From: Sneathiellales bacterium
GTDB taxonomy: Bacteria > Pseudomonadota > Alphaproteobacteria > Minwuiales > Minwuiaceae
Assembly: GCA_026992315.1 (NCBI GenBank)
Contig: JALXAG010000200.1
Coordinates: forward strand, 1 to 44,392
Direction: 5' to 3'
Length of the DNA stretch: 44,392 nucleotides
The translations under genes were made by a program, and so were the position numbers. Of the stretch, positions 37,654 through 44,392 are shown piece after piece. Under the pieces are notes generated by a model that searched no databases, was not told the origin of the DNA, and worked only from the letters and a program-made list of their open reading frames with translations. Position 1 is the first letter of the stretch. The number at the start of each line of letters is the position of its first letter.

Positions 37654-38871
37654 TCAGCCGCCCTCGGCCGCCTGTCCGGCAAAGCGATTCATCCTGACCC
37701 AGCCGATGACGGTGACGGCGATCATCAGCAGGGTGATGAACTGCAGCAGCGCGCCAAGGCCGAAAACGACGATGATCGATGCGCCGGTGACGATAAAGAC
37801 CGTGTTGATGATCCCGAAAAAAATCTCCATCCGCGACAAGACATAAACGCGGTCGGCCGGGCTCATGGCGCCGAGGCCCAGATTCTCCAGGGAAATCGGC
37901 CGCACGCTGCCGGAACCGAAACCGAACAGTGCCGTCGCCACGGTCAGCGGATAGAGAAGCTCGTTGAAAAACCCCGGATTGGCGATGGTGAACCAGAACA
38001 GCAGAAACGACAGGATCATCGCCCCGGTCATCAGCGCATAGGTGGCATTGAGCCCGAAAAGGCTGACCAGCCTTCCGTAACGCAGCGCCGAGATGAAGGC
38101 AAACAGCGAATACAGGCTCAGCAGAATGCCGAAGAGATACGGATCCATCATCAGCTGGATGAAATAAAACGGCAGAAAGCACAGGAACGGCGCCAGGGAC
38201 AGGGAACGGACAATCGCATAATAGCTTGTCCAGAAAAGGGTTTTTCCGTCATTGACCGCGGCGCTGACGGCTGCTTTCTCCCTCCCATCGCCCGTGGCAT
38301 CAGCCGTCGCGGTGCTTTCCGTCCCCCCGATGAAGAGCAAAAGAATCAGGGTGGTGGCGATCCCGGCGAGGACAGAGGCATAAAAGGGCAAATGCTCGTC
38401 ATGGGCATACAGAACGACACCGGCGAAACCGGAAAGGAAGGTGCTGACGAACATCAGCCCCTGCGAATTGGACAGGATGGTGGCCAGCCGGCCCGATTCC
38501 GTGACCGACTTGTCCCCGGTCATGATCTCCGTATCCCGGGAAATGCAGAAACCGAAGCCCAGCCCGCCAAGCGCCTGCCCCAGGGCCACGGTTGCGAAAC
38601 TGACCCCGGCCTGTTCCGTACCGGCGATAATGAGATAAACCCCCAGCAGCTTGCACGTCTCGCCAAAAACCAAGGCGGGCTTGCAGGGAAGGCGATGCCG
38701 TAATGCACTCGAAGCCGTGGCGGAAAAAGAGATGACCAGACCGTAAATAGAGATCAGTACGGAAGAATAAAAAAGCCCGAACCCCACCTGATAAAGAAAA
38801 ATAAAAAGAATGATAACATGAAAATACATGCGGGAAAAAATACGGTAAATATAGAAAATGTAGACATTCAT
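37654..38871 (-). CDS. MFS-type transporter divergent from the biosynthetic operon
   Basis: The product (405 residues from ATG 38871; 409 from TTG 38883; about 391 from ATG 38829) has about twelve hydrophobic helices in two halves. The halves are separated by a polar loop ('GGTESTATADATGDGREKAAVSAAVNDGK'), the major facilitator layout. Motif-A-like 'LRHRLPCKP' and 'LRYGRLVSLFG' follow helices 2 and 8. The first codons are AT-rich, unlike the body of the gene. The start is uncertain: AAAGG sits three bases from the TTG but 15 from the ATG. Its divergent position next to the radical SAM/sulfotransferase operon suggests export of the product, or import of a precursor; this is inference. Confidence 0.8.
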   Translation of the reverse strand: MNVYIFYIYRIFSRMYFHVIILFIFLYQVGFGLFYSSVLISIYGLVISFSATASSALRHRLPCKPALVFGETCKLLGVYLIIAGTEQAGVSFATVALGQALGGLGFGFCISRDTEIMTGDKSVTESGRLATILSNSQGLMFVSTFLSGFAGVVLYAHDEHLPFYASVLAGIATTLILLLFIGGTESTATADATGDGREKAAVSAAVNDGKTLFWTSYYAIVRSLSLAPFLCFLPFYFIQLMMDPYLFGILLSLYSLFAFISALRYGRLVSLFGLNATYALMTGAMILSFLLFWFTIANPGFFNELLYPLTVATALFGFGSGSVRPISLENLGLGAMSPADRVYVLSRMEIFFGIINTVFIVTGASIIVVFGLGALLQFITLLMIAVTVIGWVRMNRFAGQAAEGG

Positions 38872-38883
38872 AATACGAAACAA

Positions 38884-39324
38884 CCGCCTTTATCCAAAGC
38901 CGTTCCCAGGATTCAGATCCTAGACGCCCCCTCCCGCACCTTACCACCGGCTGCCATAGCCATGGCATCGCCCCGCCAAACGGCCAGACAAGCTTCAGAC
39001 ACCATTTTTACGGCGCTTTCTATACCTTTGTATATATTTTTTGGCCAGGTGAGGCAACAGCCTGTCAAGCCTGCAAAAACATATCCGGAAAACAACAAAA
39101 CGATAAACATGCACATACACAAATATTAATCATACATATGTCATCATTAATTTTAATACATAAAAATATAAATACGTGTATTTGCAAATATATACAATAG
39201 TATTTAAACCTTCATTAACATGTCAAGCTCTGCGATATATGACTTCGTAGCATAAAAACAAATATTTACTGCCTGAAATCATCAAAAACACAGGCAAAAG
39301 GCGATTGAGACAGGGAGCATCATT
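38884..39324. promoter_or_regulatory. AT-rich divergent regulatory region
   Basis: This 441-nt gap lies between the divergent MFS gene and the biosynthetic operon. From about 39090 to 39300 it is strongly AT-rich in an otherwise GC-rich window, with long A/T tracts. It contains a perfect 12-bp palindrome TATTTGCAAATA (39179-39190) and two ATTAAT palindromes (39125-39130 and 39146-39151) exactly 21 bp apart, with CATATG between them. No coding frame is credible. Such DNA often attracts xenogeneic silencers (MucR/Ros or H-NS-like) and specific regulators. I found no convincing plus-strand -35/-10 pair. Confidence 0.6.
39029..39057 (-). promoter_or_regulatory. Candidate promoter for the MFS transporter
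   Basis: On the minus strand TTGCCT (39057-39052), a 17-base spacer and TATACA (39034-39029) make a reasonable sigma-70 match, with a start near 39022 and a leader of about 140 nt before the transporter. An A-tract sits in the spacer. Pattern match only. Confidence 0.4.
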
Positions 39325-39990
39325 ATGGATGCAGCAAACCACCATTCCTTGAACACGGATTCCGGCCATGCTGCCGGCCATCACTCCGCTACCGCCTGGT
39401 CCGACACCGGAGCGCCGGATTTCATTCATCCGCCACTGACGAGCTATAGCGAAACCAGGGGCGAGGCTGCCTATCGCAGCGTTTCCACCCTTGGTCCCGA
39501 ACGCACCAACAGCCACGATGCCGCACTGAGCTTTCTGCTCTCGCGCGGCGGCAGCGGCCAGCCGCTTCTTTGCCGCACGGCCGAGGATTCGATCGAAGCC
39601 CTGCTCGATGGCAAGGTCGATGGCTGCGTCGTCTGCAACCTCTATCCCGATATTCACAAGCTCTATCTGCCGAACCTTCACCGCATCTATGCCGCCGATG
39701 TCTTTCTGTATACGGCGGAAATGGGCCTTTTCGCCCGCGATGAAGCACAGACCATCCGCACCGTCGCCGCCCCGCCGACATCGACCGCCTTCATTCAGGA
39801 CGATCTTGCAAGCGACAATTTCGAATGGATCTGGGCGCCCAGCAATACCGAAGCCGCACGCATGTGCCGGCGCGGGGAAGTTGACGGCGCCGTCGGCACC
39901 GATGCCTCCGCGGAAGAAGAAGAACTTATAAAAATCAGGGACTTCGGCGCATTTTCAGTCCCTTACACCGTTTTCCGCCTGAAACGATAA
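39325..39990 (+). CDS. BacA/prephenate-dehydratase-fold protein
   Basis: The 221-residue protein has a His-rich N-terminal extension of about 45 residues and then a prephenate-dehydratase-like two-lobe domain: 'STLGPERTNSHDAALSFL' (residues 54-71) matches the family start LGPxGTxSxxAA. 'LYPDIHKLYLPNLHRIYAADVFLYTAEMGLFARD', 'APSNTEAARMCRRGEVDGAVGTD' and the short end 'FSVPYTVFRLKR' resemble, from memory, the bacilysin enzyme BacA, a non-aromatising prephenate decarboxylase. The TRF motif of true prephenate dehydratases and an ACT domain are both absent. It may therefore act on prephenate or a relative without making phenylpyruvate; a binding role is possible. GGGAG lies eight bases before the ATG. 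It is the first gene of the operon. Confidence 0.6.
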   Translation: MDAANHHSLNTDSGHAAGHHSATAWSDTGAPDFIHPPLTSYSETRGEAAYRSVSTLGPERTNSHDAALSFLLSRGGSGQPLLCRTAEDSIEALLDGKVDGCVVCNLYPDIHKLYLPNLHRIYAADVFLYTAEMGLFARDEAQTIRTVAAPPTSTAFIQDDLASDNFEWIWAPSNTEAARMCRRGEVDGAVGTDASAEEEELIKIRDFGAFSVPYTVFRLKR

Positions 39991-40015
39991 CCACAAAATA
40001 TCAGGAGCGCCGATC

Positions 40016-41713
40016 ATGGAGATGGCCGTTCAACCAAGAATTTCGGACAGCCCGGCAAAACTGGACAGGGCCCTGCGCCTGCGCGGACGGCGCGGCATAT
40101 CCATTCATATGATCTCGGTGCCGACACCGGTTCTGCTGCGCGCCGATCAGCCCATATCCCCCAACAGGACCAATTACTTTCCCACCCCGCAACTGATGCT
40201 GGCAAGCGCCGTTCAAACCCGCTTCGAACGCGAAGACATCCCCTGGGACGTGCATTTCAGCGACTTCAAGAGCATTCCGGATATGAACGCATGGGATGCC
40301 GATCTGCGCCCGTACGAGGAGTTCGTCTATGGCGGGCATACAGTAACCAAATGCTTCGTCGGCGACGGTCTCGAACGCCTGGAAGAGGAATTGCAGGAAG
40401 CGGATATCGTCTGCATCACCGCCAATTTCACCCTCGAAGCCCGGCCCGTGGTCGAAGCGATCGCCGCCCTGCGGCGCATGGAAAAGGACAAGCTGATCCT
40501 TGTCGGCGGCCGCGATGCCATGGCGCGCCCGGATTATTTTCTGCGCATGGGGGCGGATCTCGTCGCCTATGGCGATGCCGACCTCGCCCTGCCGGAACTG
40601 CTGGTGCGCATTTACCGCGGCGGGGATCTGACGGGCCTGGTACAGGGCGGAAGGCTTCTGCCCGCTGCCGGGCGGATCGTGCTCGACGAACTGCCGCTGA
40701 TACGCTTCGGTTTTCTCCGCCGTCCCCTCACCCATTATTGCGAAAGCGGCGGCGGCCAGTTCCTGCCGAGCATTCTGGAAAAGGGCGGCGTCGCCTATTT
40801 CGAAACATCCCGCGGCTGCTTCCGCGAATGCAATTTCTGCACCGAACGCCTGACCAGGCGCAGCGAAATGAGCCTTGCCCGCTTCAGGGAGGAAGTGGAC
40901 TGGTACCGCGCCAACGGCGTCAACACCATCATGCTGTCGGACGACAATCTGCTGCAGCGACTCAACCACGCCGAACGCGGCGAGCGCGAACTGATCGCGA
41001 TGTTCGAATATCTCCATGAACGGCAGATGGTCTGGGAATTCCCGGTCGGCATCGAAATCGGACGCCTGATGCGCAGGGACAGCCAGGAATTCCACGAACG
41101 CCTGTTCGATCTGATGTTCTGGAACAACGACGATCCGGACGATTTCGCCGGCGCCTTCCGCAGCCTGATCCCCTTCGAGAACGTTCTGCGTGCCGACGAC
41201 AGCGCGCTCAGGCTCAAAAAAATGCGCTCGATCAATGAAAACTTCCGCATCCTGAGCCGGGTCATCGCCTCGGGCATACCGCAAGTCAATCTGGCGGTCA
41301 TGATCGGTTTTCCTCATGACACCGAAGCCTCGCTTGCCGATACCCGGCGTAATCTCGAGGAAATTTCCAGGCTGCGCCGGGAAATCGCCGACGCCTCGCC
41401 CAGAACCATAAAAACGCATATCAACTTCAGCCTGTTCACCGCCACCCCCTATCCGGGCACGCCCTATTTCACCGAAGCGCTGCGCGAAAGGCGCATGGAA
41501 TACGATATCGAGGAACATCCCGAATTGTGGAACCTCTATACCTCCGTGGTGCGCGGGGACACGTTCAGCGCCGCCCGTACGACGGAAAACCGCCTCGAAC
41601 TTCTGGAACTGACCCGCTCGCATCATGTCAGCGGCAAGGTCAAGCTCCATCTCGCGGATGAGGCCCTGCCCCGCAGCACACCGCCCGCCGCCACCGTGAC
41701 GGAGGTGGCCTGA
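40016..41713 (+). CDS. B12-binding-type radical SAM enzyme
   Basis: The 565-residue protein has an N-terminal cobalamin-binding-like Rossmann domain (about 100-215) with 'DIVCITANFTLEA' and 'LILVGGRDAMARPDYFLRMGADLVAYGDAD'. The radical SAM barrel follows, with the cluster motif Cys268-x3-Cys272-x2-Cys275 in 'RGCFRECNFC' and later 'NTIMLSDDNLL' and 'AVMIGFPHDTEASLADT'. The usual DxHxxG cobalamin ligand motif is not visible, so cobalamin may bind base-off or not at all. Family members methylate unreactive carbons or perform rearrangements; the reaction cannot be told here. AGGAG lies eight bases before the ATG, and the stop overlaps the sulfotransferase start (TGATG). Confidence 0.85.
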   Translation: MEMAVQPRISDSPAKLDRALRLRGRRGISIHMISVPTPVLLRADQPISPNRTNYFPTPQLMLASAVQTRFEREDIPWDVHFSDFKSIPDMNAWDADLRPYEEFVYGGHTVTKCFVGDGLERLEEELQEADIVCITANFTLEARPVVEAIAALRRMEKDKLILVGGRDAMARPDYFLRMGADLVAYGDADLALPELLVRIYRGGDLTGLVQGGRLLPAAGRIVLDELPLIRFGFLRRPLTHYCESGGGQFLPSILEKGGVAYFETSRGCFRECNFCTERLTRRSEMSLARFREEVDWYRANGVNTIMLSDDNLLQRLNHAERGERELIAMFEYLHERQMVWEFPVGIEIGRLMRRDSQEFHERLFDLMFWNNDDPDDFAGAFRSLIPFENVLRADDSALRLKKMRSINENFRILSRVIASGIPQVNLAVMIGFPHDTEASLADTRRNLEEISRLRREIADASPRTIKTHINFSLFTATPYPGTPYFTEALRERRMEYDIEEHPELWNLYTSVVRGDTFSAARTTENRLELLELTRSHHVSGKVKLHLADEALPRSTPPAATVTEVA

Positions 41714-42699
41714 TGTCCATTCAGCAACCGCCCATTCTGATCGTCAGCACCGGCCGCTGCGGCTCGACGCTGTTATCGCAACTTCTGCGTGAACACGACG
41801 ATGTTCTGAGCCTGTCGGAATTCTGGCCCAACCGGGTAAACCTGCCGCAACTCTTCGCCACCGAACCGATCTGCGGATCGGATTACTGGCAGTTGCTCAG
41901 CGTTCCCATGGCCGGGGACATTTACCGCATCGCCCTTGGCGGCAAGATTTCGCAAGTGCCCAAACGCACCCTGCACGAACGCAACTACATGCGCCGTATC
42001 GCCCTGCCATCGCTGGTCGACGATTACGAGTCGCTGTTCAGGGAAATCGAGTTGTTCATGCAGGCCCGACCGACCGCCCGGCCGGCGGAGCATGTAAAGG
42101 CCATGTTCGGTTTCATTGCCGAACGTCTGGGCAAGCAGGTCTGGGTCGAACGCACGGGGGCCAGTATCGAATATCTGCCGCTATGGCTGAAAATGTGGCC
42201 GGAAATGAAGGTGGTGCACATGTACCGCGACGGGCGCAACACCGCCCTGTCGATGAGCAAACACCATGCCTTCCGCCTGATGATCATGCGCGCCGAGGCC
42301 GACCCCGAAAGCTCGTGGCTGCATATTCGCCCGCTGCCGGACGATACGCTCGATCTCGATGCCTTCTATGCCCGGGAAATTCCCCTCGCATCCTTCGGAC
42401 GGTTGTGGAACCGGATGATCTGCGAAGGCGTTGCCCATCTGCGCCAGTTGCCCGCGGCCCAGCAGCACTGGCTGCGCTACGAGGATCTTCTGGCGGCGCC
42501 GGAACGAACGCTGAGCGAGCTTCTGGCCTTCATCGATCCGATGCTTCCGGCACGGGAATGGGCAGAGCGATGCGCACGGAGCCTTCACCCCCCGCGTAAT
42601 GACTGGCGCGCGCTCGATCCCGCTCAGCGCCGGGAACTGCAGGCCGCCTGCCGCGAAGGGCTGAACATCCTCGGCTACAAGGAAGAGGAGGCAGCCTGA
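41713..42699 (+). CDS. PAPS-dependent sulfotransferase
   Basis: The 328-residue protein has the P-loop-like 5'-phosphosulfate site 'STGRCGSTLL' (residues 12-21) and the 3'-phosphate site 'YRDGRNTALS' (171-180), both typical of cytosolic-type sulfotransferases that move sulfate from PAPS to a hydroxyl or amine. The C-terminal 'WLRYEDLLAAPERTLSELLAFI' is the conserved end region. No signal peptide or membrane helix is present, so it should act on a small intracellular acceptor. It is coupled on both sides by TGATG overlaps, with GGAGGT before its start and AGGAGG before the next, so it should be made in step with the radical SAM and chain-extension enzymes. Confidence 0.88.
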   Translation: MSIQQPPILIVSTGRCGSTLLSQLLREHDDVLSLSEFWPNRVNLPQLFATEPICGSDYWQLLSVPMAGDIYRIALGGKISQVPKRTLHERNYMRRIALPSLVDDYESLFREIELFMQARPTARPAEHVKAMFGFIAERLGKQVWVERTGASIEYLPLWLKMWPEMKVVHMYRDGRNTALSMSKHHAFRLMIMRAEADPESSWLHIRPLPDDTLDLDAFYAREIPLASFGRLWNRMICEGVAHLRQLPAAQQHWLRYEDLLAAPERTLSELLAFIDPMLPAREWAERCARSLHPPRNDWRALDPAQRRELQAACREGLNILGYKEEEAA

Positions 42700-44015
42700 T
42701 GCCCGCCCTGAATAACGGCATCCGCCGCGAAAGCCATGAAAGCGCCGGACTGATCCATGACTGGAACGAAGAACCGGCCGCCACTGCCCATCGCGTGCAG
42801 GTACTGGATGACACCATCCGCGACGGGCTGCAATCGCCCTCGGTCCGCGATCCGGAGCTTGAGGAAAAGCAGGAACTGCTGCGTCTGGCCCATCGCGTCG
42901 GCGTCGATGGCGTGGTGCTGGGACTGCCCGGCGCCGGCCCGCGCGCCTGCGCCGAAGTGGCGGCGCTGGCCGGCTTTCTGCAGCGCGAACGCCTCTCGCC
43001 GGAGCCGGTGACCGGGGTCAGAACCCACAAAGACGACATTCACGCCCATCTGAACGCCTGCGAACAAAGCGGCAGCGCCATGACGGCCGGCATGTTCCTG
43101 GGTTCATCGCCCATGCGGCTGTTCGCCGAAGGGTGGGAGATGCGCGATCTGGTCAGGCTGACGGCGGATTCCGTCGCCCTCGCCGTCAGGGGCGGCGCAC
43201 CGGTCATGTTCATCACCGAAGACACCACGCGTTCACGCCCCGAAGACCTGCGCGATCTGTACCGCGCCGCGCTCGATGCCGGGGCGGCGCGCCTCTGCCT
43301 GGCCGATACGGTCGGTCACGCCGAACCTTCCGCTGTGCGGGCACTGATCCGCTTCGCCCGGGACCTGATCGAGGAAAGCGGCACCGGTGCCGCGCTGGAC
43401 TGGCACGGTCACAACGATCGCGGGCTGGCGCTGGCCAATGCGCTGGCCGCCGCCGATGCGGGGGCGGACCGCATTCACGCCACCTGCCTGGGAATAGGGG
43501 AGCGCATCGGCAATACCGCCCTGGATCAGTTGCTGGTCAATCTGGAACTGCGCGGCGAACCGACCGGACGCAATCTGGATGCCCTGCCGGAATACTGCAG
43601 GCGCGTGCATGAATGGTGCAACGCCCCCCTCCCGGTCAATTACCCGATGTTGGGATCCGACGCCTTCCGCACCGCCACCGGCGTCCATGCCGCGGCCATC
43701 GTCAAGGCACTGGATCAGGGCGATCCGTGGCTTGCCGACCGGGTCTATTCGGCGGTGCCGGCCTCGTTGCTCGGCCGTGAACAGCAGATCGAAATCGGTT
43801 TCATGTCCGGACGCAACAATGTCCTGTACTGGTTGCGCCGGCATTACCCGCAGATGGCGGAAGATCTGCGCGAGTGCTGCATGGACCGGATTCTGGCCGC
43901 CGCCAAGTCCGCGCGCGCCCTGCTCGATGACGAAAAATTACACCATATCGTCCATGAAACCTGCCAGCAGGCTGCACCGGCAAAGGCATCCGCCACCAGC
44001 GCGGGGGCGGCGTAA
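42699..44015 (+). CDS. DRE-TIM metallolyase: isopropylmalate/homocitrate-synthase-like
   Basis: The 438-residue enzyme has the DRE-TIM signature 'DDTIRDGLQ' (37-45), the metal ligands His236 and His238 in 'WHGHNDRG', and 'GIGERIGN' (265-272). The family condenses acetyl-CoA (or another acyl-CoA) with a 2-keto acid. The motif differs slightly from the DTTLRDGEQ of LeuA, and the C-terminal leucine-feedback domain is missing; after the barrel it has only a short helical end ('YWLRRHYPQMAEDLRECCMDRIL'). This points to a secondary-metabolic or homocitrate-type synthase free of leucine control. The coupled downstream LeuC-like gene supports one cycle of 2-keto acid chain extension. Its true substrate is unknown. 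Confidence 0.85.
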   Translation: MPALNNGIRRESHESAGLIHDWNEEPAATAHRVQVLDDTIRDGLQSPSVRDPELEEKQELLRLAHRVGVDGVVLGLPGAGPRACAEVAALAGFLQRERLSPEPVTGVRTHKDDIHAHLNACEQSGSAMTAGMFLGSSPMRLFAEGWEMRDLVRLTADSVALAVRGGAPVMFITEDTTRSRPEDLRDLYRAALDAGAARLCLADTVGHAEPSAVRALIRFARDLIEESGTGAALDWHGHNDRGLALANALAAADAGADRIHATCLGIGERIGNTALDQLLVNLELRGEPTGRNLDALPEYCRRVHEWCNAPLPVNYPMLGSDAFRTATGVHAAAIVKALDQGDPWLADRVYSAVPASLLGREQQIEIGFMSGRNNVLYWLRRHYPQMAEDLRECCMDRILAAAKSARALLDDEKLHHIVHETCQQAAPAKASATSAGAA

Positions 44016-44392
44016 TGAAACCGGCGCTGACCCTGACCCAGAAGATACTGGCCCGCCACCAGCGCGGCGGCGGCCTGCCGCTGCCGGGCAACAGCATCCG
44101 TATCGGCGTCGACTGGATCATGGCCTCGGAACTGGCGCTGAACGGCATGATGAACACGTTTCAGCGCCTGAACAATCCGCCCCTGCGCGATCCGGCGCAT
44201 TTTTACCTTGCCATCGACCATACGGTCGATCCGGTCACGGTGGCGCAGAATCCCGCCACGCAACGCCTGGTACGCCTGTCGCGCGATTTCGCCGCCCGTC
44301 ACGGGCTCACGGCCTTTTACGATGCCAATGAAACGATCATGCATACCCGTTTCTATCGCGATCACTGCCTGCCCGGGCAGATCGTCGTCGGG
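44015..44392 (+). CDS. LeuC/homoaconitase-like large subunit, N-terminal part
   Basis: This gene is cut by the window end and is absent from the ORF track. The ATG overlaps the previous TAA (TAATG). 126 codons are visible. 'LTLTQKILARHQ' is the usual start of isopropylmalate isomerase/homoaconitase large subunits. 'IRIGVDWIMASELALNGMM', 'HFYLAIDHTVDP', 'LVRLSRDFAARHGLTAFYDANETIMHTRFYRDHCLPGQIVVG' follow the order of LeuC, with an Asp-His pair near the expected place. The Fe-S cysteines would lie downstream. With the preceding synthase it would move the hydroxyl of a 2-alkylmalate-type intermediate. A LeuD-like small subunit and a LeuB-like dehydrogenase are expected beyond the window. Confidence 0.75.
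   Translation, partial: MKPALTLTQKILARHQRGGGLPLPGNSIRIGVDWIMASELALNGMMNTFQRLNNPPLRDPAHFYLAIDHTVDPVTVAQNPATQRLVRLSRDFAARHGLTAFYDANETIMHTRFYRDHCLPGQIVVG

Noticed and set aside
40001-41650. 549-codon minus-strand ORF opposite the radical SAM gene
   Set aside because: The plus strand carries the intact CxxxCxxC enzyme; the antisense frame has no motif.

Overview
The window is about 44 kb of GC-rich, densely packed bacterial DNA. It looks like an alphaproteobacterial chromosome. The signs are the gyrA-coaD-queA-tgt block, the lgt-midA-pgeF order next to a divergent ubiK, the three-gene petABC cytochrome bc1 operon, the prs-rplY-pth-ychF run, and DUF6111, DUF1285 and DUF4159 proteins. A Rhodospirillales-like lineage seems likely but cannot be fixed from sequence alone. 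No tRNA, rRNA, IS element, prophage or CRISPR array was seen.

Layout. 1-1242 (minus): the N-terminus of a membrane sensor kinase, translationally coupled to a PhnD-like periplasmic binding protein. 1320-6877 (minus): gyrA-coaD-queA-tgt, with a good promoter upstream of gyrA; gyrA and queA both appear to start at TTG. 7083-8207 (plus): an LhgO-like FAD oxidoreductase. 8229-11926 (minus): a hybrid histidine kinase, proC, a YbjN-domain protein and ubiK. 12175-19896 (plus): lgt, midA, pgeF, a tiny coupled membrane ORF, a lipoprotein, prs, rplY, pth, ychF and a MaoC-like hydratase. Nested inverted repeats surround the candidate promoters of prs and of the MaoC gene. 19985-25034 (minus): a VOC protein, apt and mtnP (purine and methylthioadenosine salvage), then petABC closed by a clear intrinsic terminator. 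25206-26516 (plus): trmL and hemF. 26526-29286 (minus): DUF1285, a Nudix hydrolase, DUF6111 and cca. 29433-36161 (plus): a MoxR/DUF58/DUF4159/VWA-type operon whose first gene may be leaderless. Then come a GNAT acetyltransferase and a flavin reductase.

The right end (37654-44392) is different. An MFS transporter diverges, across a strikingly AT-rich intergenic region, from a tightly coupled operon. That operon encodes a BacA/prephenate-dehydratase-fold protein, a B12-type radical SAM enzyme, a PAPS-type sulfotransferase, an isopropylmalate/homocitrate-synthase-like DRE-TIM enzyme, and the start of a LeuC/homoaconitase-like large subunit cut by the window edge. The last four genes are joined by one-base stop/start overlaps. 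My inference is a small-molecule pathway: make or bind a prephenate-derived or other 2-keto acid, lengthen it by leucine-type homologation, modify it by radical chemistry and sulfation, and export it by the MFS protein. I do not recognise this combination as a described pathway. It is the main candidate for an undescribed system here, and the decisive downstream genes lie outside the window.
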